Assembly: GCA_014762585.1 (NCBI GenBank)
Contig: JABURN010000157.1
Location: forward strand, 1 to 23,382
DNA: 23,382 bases
Origin: Methylophaga sp.
Lineage (GTDB): Bacteria > Pseudomonadota > Gammaproteobacteria > Nitrosococcales > Methylophagaceae
Direction of reading: 5' to 3'
Shown here piece after piece: positions 1 through 7,986 of this stretch (position 1 is the stretch's first letter; every line of letters starts with the position of its first letter). The position numbers and the translations under genes were made by a program. The notes below the pieces were generated by a model. That model had not been told where the DNA came from. It worked only from the letters and a program-made list of their open reading frames with translations, and ran no database searches.

Positions 1-39
1 AATGCAGTGATTGTTTTATCCGTTATTAGGGAGCAGGTC

Positions 40-321
40 GTGAACAGTATCAATGAGATTCAATGTGGCGAACAATTGACTATAGCTCACTGCGCTGACA
101 TTTATGCGCAGCTGCTTGCTGCGATGGCGGATGGCCAGGCAGTGAATATCGATGTCAGTCAGTTACAGCGTATTGATACCGCAGCATTACAGCTTTTCTA
201 CAGTTTCCAGCGTGATGCCCGGGCCCAGGGACTGGTGACGATCTGGTCAGAACCCAGTAAGGTTTTTTGTGATGCAGTCGATATATTAGGCATGGACCCA
301 TTTTACCGGCAGAATAGTTAG
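40..321 (+). CDS. STAS-domain protein at head of chemotaxis operon
   Basis: This is a 93-residue single STAS domain (anti-sigma-factor antagonist / MlaB-like fold). The core has the typical beta strand followed by the helix-capping loop: IDVSQLQRIDTAALQLF at about residues 37-53. Thr47 sits where SpoIIAA-type proteins carry the phosphorylated serine of the D-S-x-G loop, so the site is D-T-A-A here. I chose the GTG at 40 because an AGGGAG ribosome site (28-33) lies six bases upstream; an in-frame GTG at 7 lacks such a site. It ends 36 bases before cheY and is probably co-transcribed with it. Small STAS proteins next to CheY-CheA are seen in other proteobacterial clusters, but their partner is usually unknown. 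A regulatory switch protein is likely; the exact role is not visible. The operon promoter lies upstream of the window. Confidence 0.8.
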   Translation: MNSINEIQCGEQLTIAHCADIYAQLLAAMADGQAVNIDVSQLQRIDTAALQLFYSFQRDARAQGLVTIWSEPSKVFCDAVDILGMDPFYRQNS

Positions 322-357
322 CATCAGTCTGAGTCAGCAATAAGGAGTGACAGTGTT

Positions 358-720
358 ATGGCAAACATTTTGGCAGTAGATGACTCTGCTTCGATGCGAC
401 AAATGGTCGCATTTACCCTCAAAGGTGCCGGTCACACAGTGACTGATGCAGAAGACGGTAAACATGCCCTTGAAATCGCCCGTCAGAAAAAATTCGACCT
501 GGTACTGACAGACGTCAATATGCCGGTAATGGATGGCCTCAGCCTCACCCGCGAGCTGCGGCAGTTACCCAATTATCGATTCACTCCGATTCTGGTGTTA
601 ACCACAGAAGCCGGACCGGATAAAAAACAGGAAGGTCGCGCTGCCGGTGCCACCGGCTGGCTGGTCAAACCCTTTAACCCTGATCAGTTGCTCGCCACAG
701 TCAACAAAGTGCTGGGCTGA
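358..720 (+). CDS. cheY: Chemotaxis response regulator CheY
   Basis: This is a stand-alone receiver domain of 120 residues, normal for CheY. The acidic pair is Asp8/Asp9, the phospho-acceptor Asp52 lies in VLTDVNMPVMDG, the switch Thr is at 82/83 and the conserved Lys104 lies in VKPF. There is no output domain. CheA phosphorylates it; it then acts on the flagellar switch or another target. AAGGAG at 342-347 precedes the ATG. It lies between the STAS gene and cheA (28-base gap to cheA). This position at the front of a cheA-cheW cluster fits a dedicated regulator for the local kinase. No cheZ phosphatase follows it, unlike the common cheY-cheZ arrangement. Confidence 0.96.
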   Translation: MANILAVDDSASMRQMVAFTLKGAGHTVTDAEDGKHALEIARQKKFDLVLTDVNMPVMDGLSLTRELRQLPNYRFTPILVLTTEAGPDKKQEGRAAGATGWLVKPFNPDQLLATVNKVLG

Positions 721-748
721 GTTTCAGGATAGTGAGTCAGAGTCTGCC

Positions 749-2782
749 ATGAGCATTGATGTTTCCCAGTTTCATCAGGTTTTTTTCGAAGAGAGTTTCG
801 AAGGCCTTGATGCGATGGAAATGGGACTGCTTGGCATGCAGGAAGGCGCACCGGATGCCGAGACCATCAACACGATTTTCCGGGCTGCGCACTCCATCAA
901 AGGGGGGGCCGGCACTTTCGGTTTCAGCCGGGTCTCCGAGTTTACCCATGGCCTGGAAACCTTGCTGGATCAGATGCGAAACGGCGAACGTGATGTCAGT
1001 CAGCTCGCGATCAACACGATGCTGCAGGCAGTGGATGTGCTCAGAGACATGCTGACAGCAGTGCAGCAGGGCGATGAGATTGATGAGACTTCTGCTGCCA
1101 GTGTGGGCAAAGATATCGAGGCTTTTTTGCAGACAGACGGCAACATAAGCAGCCCTTTAGACACAGAAGAGCCGAAAACGACTGAGTCAACTGGGTGGCA
1201 AATCTTTTTCAAACCACACAGCCATCTGCTGCAGACCGGCAACGATCCTGTGCGTATGCTGCAGGAACTCGCTGAACTGGGCGAGCTTTCGGTTGATATG
1301 GATGCATCAGCCTTACCGGCATTCAGCGATTTAGAGCCGGAAGATTGTTATCTGGCGTGGACGATGGAGCTGCGCGGTGATGTCACGCTGGAGCAGATCA
1401 ATGAAATTTTCGAATGGGTCGAAGGCGATTGTGAACTGAGCGTGACACCCCTGTCGGAACAAACAGTCACTGTTGCAGAGCAGGATGAACCCGCGCCGCT
1501 TGTTGAAGAATCAGACCCGGTTGCAAGCACGAACAATGCGCCTGTCATCGAAACAAAAAAAGCGGCTACCGACACCGTAGCCTCATCTATACGCGTCGGT
1601 ACCGACAAGGTTGACTCGTTGATTGATCTGGTTGGTGAACTGGTGATCACGCAATCGATGCTGAGCCAACTGGGTGAGAATTTTGACCTCAGTCGTGTTC
1701 AGCAACTCATCGATGGTCTGGAACAACTGGAGCGTAATACCCGCGAACTGCAGGAAGGCATTATGCGGATTCGCATGTTGCCCATCAGTTTTGCCTTTAA
1801 CCGTTTCCCGCGGCTGGTGCATGATCTTAGTGCCAAGATGGGTAAACAGGTCGAATTGAAACTGAGCGGTGAACAGACCGAGCTTGATAAAACCGTGATG
1901 GAGAAAATCGGTGACCCGCTGGTGCATCTGGTGCGCAATTCGCTGGACCATGGTCTGGAAACACCGGAAAAACGCCTTGCCTCGGGCAAACCGGAAACCG
2001 GTTTATTGCATCTCAATGCCTATCATCAGGGCGGCACCATCGTCATCGAGATCAGTGATGACGGCGCCGGTCTCAATGAAGAGAAAATTCTCGGCAAAGC
2101 GATTGAGCGCGGCCTGGTCAGCAGCGATGAGACGCTGAGTCCGGAAAAAATTCATGAACTCATTTTTATGCCCGGCTTTTCCACTGCCGATGAGGTCAGT
2201 GATGTCTCCGGTCGGGGGGTGGGCATGGATGTGGTGCGAAAAAACATCCATAGTCTCGGCGGCAGTGTGGACGTCAGCTCCACGCCGGGCCTTGGCTCCA
2301 CCTTCACTATTCGCCTGCCGCTGACCCTGGCGATTATGGATGGCCAGACCATCCAGGTCGGTGACCAGCGCTATATCATCCCCCTGATTTCAATTATTGA
2401 GTCCGTTGAGATCAAACCGGGCACCGTCAAACAGGTCACCGGCAAGGGCGAGGTTTACAGTTTGCGTGACGAATATGTGCCGATCATCCGGCTTTATGAG
2501 CTGTTTAATCTGACACCGCGCAGCGACAAGCTGGAGGATGGGCTGCTGGTCGTGGTCGAATTCGAAGACCGCAAAGTAGGCCTGCTGGTGGATGAGTTAC
2601 TGGCCCAACAGCAGGTTGTCATCAAGAGCCTGGAGAGCAATTACCGCAAAGTGACCGGTATGGCCGGTGCCACCATACTCGGTGATGGTACGGTCGCTTT
2701 GATCCTGGATATTTCCGGTCTGCTGACTTTGTATCGCCAGCCGTCTCAACAACGTGTTAACAGAGCCATCCGGGCGGCCTAG
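749..2782 (+). CDS. cheA: Chemotaxis histidine kinase CheA
   Basis: This 677-residue kinase has all five regions. P1 Hpt spans about 1-105 with phospho-His48 in AAHSIKGGAGTF. A P2-like CheY/CheB-binding region lies at about 149-235. A variable linker is followed by the P3 dimerisation helices (about 280-345, VDSLIDLVGELVITQ). The P4 ATPase has its N box at NSLDHGLETP (Asn397), G1 at DDGAGL (437-442), the MPGFSTA segment (474-480) and G2 at GRGVGM (488-493). P5, a CheW-like domain, starts near 529. The start is the ATG at 749, where homology to CheA begins (MSIDVSQFHQ); the longer reading from 647 runs through cheY in another frame. It autophosphorylates under receptor control and passes phosphate to CheY and CheB. 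There is no fused receiver and no sign of decay. Confidence 0.97.
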   Translation: MSIDVSQFHQVFFEESFEGLDAMEMGLLGMQEGAPDAETINTIFRAAHSIKGGAGTFGFSRVSEFTHGLETLLDQMRNGERDVSQLAINTMLQAVDVLRDMLTAVQQGDEIDETSAASVGKDIEAFLQTDGNISSPLDTEEPKTTESTGWQIFFKPHSHLLQTGNDPVRMLQELAELGELSVDMDASALPAFSDLEPEDCYLAWTMELRGDVTLEQINEIFEWVEGDCELSVTPLSEQTVTVAEQDEPAPLVEESDPVASTNNAPVIETKKAATDTVASSIRVGTDKVDSLIDLVGELVITQSMLSQLGENFDLSRVQQLIDGLEQLERNTRELQEGIMRIRMLPISFAFNRFPRLVHDLSAKMGKQVELKLSGEQTELDKTVMEKIGDPLVHLVRNSLDHGLETPEKRLASGKPETGLLHLNAYHQGGTIVIEISDDGAGLNEEKILGKAIERGLVSSDETLSPEKIHELIFMPGFSTADEVSDVSGRGVGMDVVRKNIHSLGGSVDVSSTPGLGSTFTIRLPLTLAIMDGQTIQVGDQRYIIPLISIIESVEIKPGTVKQVTGKGEVYSLRDEYVPIIRLYELFNLTPRSDKLEDGLLVVVEFEDRKVGLLVDELLAQQQVVIKSLESNYRKVTGMAGATILGDGTVALILDISGLLTLYRQPSQQRVNRAIRAA

Positions 2783-2790
2783 GACCTGTC

Positions 2791-3297
2791 ATGATTGAAC
2801 TCAGTCAAAGCAACGAAATTCTGGATATGTTCGATGTGATGGGCAGCGTCGAGGCCGGGATGCTGCAGTACCTCACTTTCGAACTGAATCAGGAGCATTA
2901 CGGCGTTGAGATTCTCAGCGTGCAGGAAATCAAGGGCTGGGATCATGTGACGCCAATTCCGAACACGCCTGAGCACGTCTGTGGTGTGCTGAATCTGCGA
3001 GGGGCCATCGTGCCGATTGTGGATCTGAGACTGTTCTTCGGGATGCCGTTTGAGCCCTACACCAAGACCACCGTGGTGGTCGTACTCAGAGTGCAGGATG
3101 TGACTCAGCGCACTGTCGGGATCGTGGTAGATGCGGTGTCAGATGCGCACAATGTGCATCCGGATGAGATACAGCCGGCGCCCGATTTTGGTGAGCAGCT
3201 GAGCACCGAATTTATTTCAGGCATTACCCGCATGGACGACAACATGGTCATGCTGCTGGATATCGATAAATTACTCAGTCGCGAGCAGATTGGCTAA
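2791..3297 (+). CDS. cheW: Chemotaxis coupling protein CheW
   Basis: This 168-residue protein is one CheW domain (about 24-165) that couples receptors to the CheA P5 domain. Family marks are the strand YLTFELNQEHYGVEI, the segment IPNTPEHVCGVLNLRGAIVP with the conserved N-L-R-G, and the late MLLDIDKLL. The first 23 or so residues are an acidic extension; starts at 2827 or 2836 would remove much of it, so the N-terminus is not certain. It starts 9 bases after cheA, and only two bases separate its stop from the next gene, so it is clearly in the operon. Confidence 0.95.
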   Translation: MIELSQSNEILDMFDVMGSVEAGMLQYLTFELNQEHYGVEILSVQEIKGWDHVTPIPNTPEHVCGVLNLRGAIVPIVDLRLFFGMPFEPYTKTTVVVVLRVQDVTQRTVGIVVDAVSDAHNVHPDEIQPAPDFGEQLSTEFISGITRMDDNMVMLLDIDKLLSREQIG

Positions 3298-3299
3298 AG

Positions 3300-4076
3300 A
3301 TGGCACAGAGCTCAGCACGCATTATTGCCATCATGAACCAGAAAGGCGGGGTCGGTAAGACCACCACCACGGTGAACCTCGGACATGCCCTGGCGCAGGC
3401 GGGACAGAGAGTGGCTCTGATGGACCTGGACCCGCAGGGGCAGGTCGCGACCAGTCTGGGCTTTGATAATAATCAGCCCGGTCTCGACAGTGTTTTGCTG
3501 GATGGTGCAGCCATTGATGATATTAAGATTCCGGCCCGCGACAAGCTGGATCTGATTGTCGCCGGCAGCCGTTTGAATGAGTTTGAGCACACCAGTGAGG
3601 GTGGTCTTCAGCGCGGTCATCGTCTGCGGGAAGCGCTGCTAAAGTCGTCACTCAATCAATATGATTATGTGCTGATTGATTGTCCGCCCTCTTCGGGTCT
3701 GCTGGGGGTCAATGCCATGTTTGCCGCCGGTGAATTATTGATACCGGTATCCGGCGATTATCTGTCGCTGCAGGGTCTGTCACGGATGATCCAAATCCTT
3801 AAACGGGCGGAAGAACTGGCCGGTCATAAAATCAAACTCTGGCTGGTGTCGACCCGGATGCAGATGCGGCGAAAGCTGACCGAAGAGGTGAGGAACCGCA
3901 TCTTGAAATATTTCCCGGGCAGGGTGTTTTTTACCCCGGTTCGGGAAAATGTCGCGCTGGCCGAATGCCCCAGCTTTGGCAAAACCATTTTTGATTATCG
4001 AAAAAACAGTCCGGGCGCTGAAGATTACTTGTCACTGGCGCAGGATTTGATGAGTGGGAGAACAGCCGATGGCTGA
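3300..4076 (+). CDS. ParA/MinD-type ATPase in chemotaxis operon (ParC-like)
   Basis: This 258-residue P-loop ATPase belongs to the ParA/Soj class. The deviant Walker A motif KGGVGKTT is at 15-22 with signature Lys15 and catalytic Lys20. Walker A' DLDPQGQ is at 42-48, and Walker B ends in [10 protein letters not shown] near 124-133. There is no N-terminal helix-turn-helix, so it is not a plasmid-type autoregulated ParA, and no parB gene follows. ParA homologues inside che clusters (Vibrio ParC, Rhodobacter PpfA) position chemoreceptor arrays at poles or mid-cell, so array placement is the likely role here. It sits between cheW and the globin receptor and overlaps the receptor's start by 8 bases, which suggests translational coupling. 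No obvious ParP partner lies in the window. Confidence 0.9.
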   Translation: MAQSSARIIAIMNQKGGVGKTTTTVNLGHALAQAGQRVALMDLDPQGQVATSLGFDNNQPGLDSVLLDGAAIDDIKIPARDKLDLIVAGSRLNEFEHTSEGGLQRGHRLREALLKSSLNQYDYVLIDCPPSSGLLGVNAMFAAGELLIPVSGDYLSLQGLSRMIQILKRAEELAGHKIKLWLVSTRMQMRRKLTEEVRNRILKYFPGRVFFTPVRENVALAECPSFGKTIFDYRKNSPGAEDYLSLAQDLMSGRTADG

Positions 4077-6462
4077 GAACAAACAAGCGATGGGCAATGA
4101 TCCTCTGGCCTGGTTAGCGCAGGAAGATGAAGCAGTAACAGCAGGACAGAGCGAGAAAAAGAGCACAGTAAAAACGCCAAAAAAAACGGTCAAGGCTGCT
4201 CAAGAAACTCCCAGAAAAACCGATAGAGAAATTGTAGAACAGAGCTTTGCGCAGCTGGCAGAACAAGGCGAGCAGATCGTTAATGAATTTTATCAACATC
4301 TGTTTTCTCACTATCCCGAGCTTAAGCCAATGTTTGACGGTGTCTCGGCTGCGGGGCAGCAGAAGAAACTGCTTGCAGCGCTCATCCTGCTGGTCAACAA
4401 CCTGCGCAAACCGGAGATTTTGCAGGATTACCTGAAAGGTCTCGGACTTCGTCATCAGGGTTATGGTGTCGGAGCCGAGGATTACCAAAAAGTTAAAACC
4501 AGCTTGCTAACAGTAATGAGCAGGCTGGCAGGGGAAAACTGGACGGATTCAGTTGAAGCCGCCTGGGATAACACTTTGAATGCAGTCGCTCAGCAGATGC
4601 TGAGTGCCTATGATTCTCTGGAGGAATCAGCTATGGCAGTCACCTCACTCAAACAAGAAGATGATTTCAGCAATATCATGGCAAAGGCTCTGGATGGTGC
4701 CGTTACCGCAGTGATGATGGTCGACAGGGACTTCAATATTACCTATGCCAACCAGTCCACGCTGGATATGCTGGGCGAGCATGAGGAAACACTCAGAAAC
4801 GCCTTCCCGGGCTTCAGTGTTAAAAACCTGGTTGGCTCCAATATCGATGACTTCCATAAAAATCCCAGACATCAGCGTCAGCTTTTAAGTGACCCGAATA
4901 ATCTGCCCTACACTGCGGATATCCAAGTCGGGCCGCTCGCGTTCAGGCTGAATGTGACTGCCATGAAAGATGAGGCCGGCAGCTATGTCGGCAATATGCT
5001 GGAATGGCATAACGTCACCGAGGAAAAACTGAGAAACGCCGATATCCATGGCCAGTTTGATGCCATTAACAAAGCGATGGGGGTCATCAGCTTTAACATG
5101 GATGGCACTATCATTGATATCAACGATAACTTCCTTGCAGTAGTTGGCTATAGCCGTGAAGAAGTGGTGGGCAAGCACCACCGGATGTTCGCCGATGCCG
5201 AGTTGGCCAACAGTGCGGCCTACGCCGAATTCTGGGCCAAGCTCAACCGTGGAGAATTTGACAGCGGTGAATACAGACGGGTGGGTAAAGGCGGAAAAGA
5301 GATCTGGTTGCAGGCCAGCTACAACCCGATCCTGGACTTGAATGGCAAGCCATACAAAGTGGTGAAGTATGCCGCTGATATCACCGAGCAGAAACAACTG
5401 CAGATGACGGTAGAGTCGGTGCTTGAATCCACTGCCGTGGTGATGAATGCGATGGCCGAGGGCGATCTGACCAAACTCATGGAAGGTGAGTATGACGGCG
5501 AGTTTGCCCAGCTACAGCAGGCCATAAATGGCACTGTAAACAAGATGTCTTCCGTGGTGCAGGAAATCACTGAGGCAGCCATCAATATTTCTGCAGCTGC
5601 CAGTGAAATCTCCCAGGGGAATGTGGATCTGAGCCAACGCACCGAAGAGCAGGCCTCCTCTCTGGAAGAGACCGCCTCCAGCATGGAAGAACTGACCAGC
5701 ACCGTCAGACAGAATTCCGATAATGCCCGTCAGGCCAACCAGCTTGCCGTGGATGCCCGTGAAAAGGCTGAAAAAGGTGGCGCGGTCATACAGAGCGCGA
5801 TTCAGGCGATGTCTGCTATCAGTGCTTCCAGCAAGAAAGTCGCCGATATTATCGGTGTCATTGACGAAATTGCATTCCAGACCAATCTGCTGGCATTGAA
5901 TGCGGCAGTGGAAGCGGCCCGTGCCGGTGAGCAGGGACGCGGCTTTGCTGTCGTGGCCTCCGAGGTGCGCAATCTGGCTCAGCGCTCTGCGGCTGCAGCC
6001 CGGGAGATTAAAGAGCTTATCAACGATAGCGGCGAGAAAGTCAGAGAAGGCTCGGCGCTGGTGGATGAATCAGGCAGAACCCTGGAAGAAATCGTAGAAG
6101 GCGCTAAGAAAGTTGGCGATATTATTTCTGAAATCGCCGCGGCAGGTCTGGAACAGACATCCGGTATCGAACAGGTGAATAAAGCCGTCACCCAGATGGA
6201 TGAAATGACCCAGCAGAATGCCGCACTGGTAGAAGAAGCCGCTGCGGCCAGTGAGTCACTGGATGAGCAGGGCCAGAGCCTGCAGCAGATGATGGCTTTC
6301 TTTCACACCGGCGGTGAAATGGCACGGCCGCCGCAACAACAGCAAGCTGTCGCCAGTCGTCCCCAAGCGAGACAGCGACCTGCAGCGGCAAAACCGACAC
6401 GACCTGCTTTCGGGCGGCCCGCAAAGGCGCGGCAGGATGATGACGAATGGGATGAGTTTTAG
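4069..6462 (+). CDS. Soluble chemoreceptor: globin-PAS-PAS-HAMP-MCP
   Basis: This 797-residue receptor has no transmembrane helix and should be cytoplasmic. After a Lys/Thr-rich leader (1-50) comes a globin (about 52-185) of flavohaemoglobin type: B10 Tyr75, CD1 Phe89, E7 Gln98, E11 Leu102 and proximal His129 (GLRHQGYGV). PAS1 (about 202-320) contains DFHKNPRHQ and ends in [11 protein letters not shown]2 (about 332-442) has [22 protein letters not shown]-like stretch (about 445-500) leads into a signalling domain that aligns without gaps to E. coli Tsr, with methylation region [17 protein letters not shown] and tip [21 protein letters not shown]. After a Pro/Gln/Arg-rich linker, the last five residues are EWDEF, a CheR-tether-like pentapeptide. 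The start is the ATG at 4069 with GGGAG eight bases before it. It probably senses O2, NO or redox state; the ligand is inferred. Confidence 0.93.
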   Translation: MAENKQAMGNDPLAWLAQEDEAVTAGQSEKKSTVKTPKKTVKAAQETPRKTDREIVEQSFAQLAEQGEQIVNEFYQHLFSHYPELKPMFDGVSAAGQQKKLLAALILLVNNLRKPEILQDYLKGLGLRHQGYGVGAEDYQKVKTSLLTVMSRLAGENWTDSVEAAWDNTLNAVAQQMLSAYDSLEESAMAVTSLKQEDDFSNIMAKALDGAVTAVMMVDRDFNITYANQSTLDMLGEHEETLRNAFPGFSVKNLVGSNIDDFHKNPRHQRQLLSDPNNLPYTADIQVGPLAFRLNVTAMKDEAGSYVGNMLEWHNVTEEKLRNADIHGQFDAINKAMGVISFNMDGTIIDINDNFLAVVGYSREEVVGKHHRMFADAELANSAAYAEFWAKLNRGEFDSGEYRRVGKGGKEIWLQASYNPILDLNGKPYKVVKYAADITEQKQLQMTVESVLESTAVVMNAMAEGDLTKLMEGEYDGEFAQLQQAINGTVNKMSSVVQEITEAAINISAAASEISQGNVDLSQRTEEQASSLEETASSMEELTSTVRQNSDNARQANQLAVDAREKAEKGGAVIQSAIQAMSAISASSKKVADIIGVIDEIAFQTNLLALNAAVEAARAGEQGRGFAVVASEVRNLAQRSAAAAREIKELINDSGEKVREGSALVDESGRTLEEIVEGAKKVGDIISEIAAAGLEQTSGIEQVNKAVTQMDEMTQQNAALVEEAAAASESLDEQGQSLQQMMAFFHTGGEMARPPQQQQAVASRPQARQRPAAAKPTRPAFGRPAKARQDDDEWDEF

Positions 6463-6471
6463 TTGAGACAT

Positions 6472-6492
6472 CGGGCGGCCAGATGCCGCCCG
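6472..6492 (+). other. Intercistronic GC-rich hairpin
   Basis: CGGGCGGC (6472-6479) pairs perfectly with GCCGCCCG (6485-6492) around a five-base loop. It falls in the 52-base gap between the receptor stop and the cheR ATG. No run of T follows, so it is not a classic terminator. It could protect the upstream mRNA end, act as a processing site, or lower expression of the downstream genes. The structure is seen in the sequence; the role is inferred. Confidence 0.5.
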
Positions 6493-6514
6493 TGATCAAC
6501 CTGAGGGATCAACA

Positions 6515-7351
6515 ATGACCGGTGTGCTCGGGCGTGAATTTACCTTTTCTGACAGGCAGTTCAAACGGCTTCGTGCTTTTGTTGCCGAGCAGACCGGCAT
6601 TGCGCTGTCCGAGGCCAAAAAAGATATGGTTTACGGTCGCCTGTCTAAACGGATTCGTTCCCATTTCGGTGGTAACTTTCAGGCTTTCTGCGATGCAATT
6701 GAGAATGGCGATGCGCAGGAGCAGGACTTTCTGATTAACGCCATCACCACCAACCTGACCGCGTTTTTCCGCGAAGCCCACCATTTTGATTATCTGCGAC
6801 AGCGGCTGATCCCGGATCTGATGCGACGCAATGCCGACAGCCGAAAAATCCGGATCTGGTCAGCAGGCTGTTCTACCGGTGAAGAACCCTACAGCATTGC
6901 CATGTGTCTGGCAGCGCAACAGCAACTCGCCGACTGGGATATTAAAATTCTGGCCACTGATCTCGATGCCAATGTGATTGAGCATGCTGAAGCCGGCATA
7001 TACAGCGAAGAGCGGCTGAGCAAATTGCCGGAAAAAGAACTGCAGTGGTTTAAGCGTGGCCGGGGAGCCAATACGGGGCTGGTGCGGCTTAAACCTGAGA
7101 TTAGAAATCGTGTCAGTTTCAAGCGTTTGAATCTGCTGCATGACTGGCCGATGCACGGGCCGTTTGATCTTATCTTCTGCCGTAATGTCGTCATTTATTT
7201 TGACAAGACTACCCAAACACAGCTGTTTGAGCGGTTTGCAGACTTACTTGTTGCCGACGGGCATCTGTTCATTGGTCACTCCGAGACGCTTTACAAGGTG
7301 ACGGACCGCTTTACCTCGCTGGGTAACACTATCTACAGACGGTTGAACTGA
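6515..7351 (+). CDS. cheR: Chemoreceptor glutamate methyltransferase CheR
   Basis: This 278-residue enzyme transfers methyl groups from SAM to receptor glutamates. The N-terminal helical domain (about 8-85) contains ITTNLTAFFRE. The SAM-binding motif is WSAGCSTGEEPYS (115-127), and the later segment is FDLIFCRNVVIYFD. The beta-subdomain loop reads KRGRGANTGLVRL, with a Gly-x-Gly at 182-184 that aligns with E. coli RGTG; this insertion marks CheRs that dock on a C-terminal receptor pentapeptide. It fits the EWDEF end of the receptor just upstream. The ATG at 6515 follows GAGGGA. Its stop overlaps the cheD start (TGATG), so the two are coupled. Confidence 0.97.
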   Translation: MTGVLGREFTFSDRQFKRLRAFVAEQTGIALSEAKKDMVYGRLSKRIRSHFGGNFQAFCDAIENGDAQEQDFLINAITTNLTAFFREAHHFDYLRQRLIPDLMRRNADSRKIRIWSAGCSTGEEPYSIAMCLAAQQQLADWDIKILATDLDANVIEHAEAGIYSEERLSKLPEKELQWFKRGRGANTGLVRLKPEIRNRVSFKRLNLLHDWPMHGPFDLIFCRNVVIYFDKTTQTQLFERFADLLVADGHLFIGHSETLYKVTDRFTSLGNTIYRRLN

Positions 7352-7974
7352 TGCTGGCAAGAACAGAACAACCACTGCCGCTAAAAGGCTTTGAGCATAT
7401 CAATCGGTATTGGGACCAGCATCATGGCTGCTGGGCGGCCAAGCTGTTACCGGGTGAGTTTTATGTCACGACTGAGCCTGATGAACTCATCTGTACCACC
7501 CTCGGGTCCTGTGTCTCTGCCTGTATCCGTGATCCACAGGCTGGTGTAGCTGGCATGAATCATTTCATGTTGCCAGTCTCTTCACAGGAAAACCCCAGCT
7601 GGATGAATATGGCGACCCGTTTTGGCAGTGCGGCGATGGAATACCTGATCAATGAGATGCTCAAACAGGGCGCCAGCCGGGGCAACATGGAAGTGAAACT
7701 GGTCGGTGGCGGCCGGATTATCCACAGTATGTATGACGTAGGCAGGCGCAATATTGACTTTGTGCTGGAATATGCGCGGCTGGAAGGGCTTCGAGTGCTG
7801 GCAAGCGATCTGGGCGACATTTATCCGCGCAAGGTGGTGTTTCACCCGGACAGCGGTGCGATGCGGGTTAAACGCCTGCGTTCACTGCATAATGACACTG
7901 TGATTCAGCGTGAACAGCACTACGTCGCCGAACTGGAGACGCAACCGGTGGCCGGCGATGTTGAACTATTCTAG
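7351..7974 (+). CDS. cheD: Chemoreceptor glutamine deamidase CheD
   Basis: This 207-residue protein deamidates (and may demethylate) receptor glutamines. The papain-like dyad is visible as Cys54 in TTLGSCVSAC and His71 in GMNHFML. The 17-residue spacing equals that of Thermotoga CheD (Cys27/His44). The Gly-rich strand VKLVGGGRI follows. Family members are typically 160-200 residues, so this one is slightly long at both ends. The last six residues, GDVELF, are identical to the C-terminus of the receptor-like protein at 9081-10256, which suggests a shared docking peptide. It overlaps cheR by one base and is followed by cheB after 12 bases. No CheC partner gene is seen. Confidence 0.95.
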   Translation: MLARTEQPLPLKGFEHINRYWDQHHGCWAAKLLPGEFYVTTEPDELICTTLGSCVSACIRDPQAGVAGMNHFMLPVSSQENPSWMNMATRFGSAAMEYLINEMLKQGASRGNMEVKLVGGGRIIHSMYDVGRRNIDFVLEYARLEGLRVLASDLGDIYPRKVVFHPDSGAMRVKRLRSLHNDTVIQREQHYVAELETQPVAGDVELF

Positions 7975-7986
7975 ATTGGGGCCGGG

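Noticed and set aside
647..748. Upstream extension of cheA by 34 codons
   Set aside because: It overlaps the cheY coding end in another frame; CheA homology starts at the ATG at 749.
4885..5397. 170-codon open frame on the - strand inside the globin receptor
   Set aside because: It is opposite a well-conserved PAS region, has no family match and no ribosome site context.
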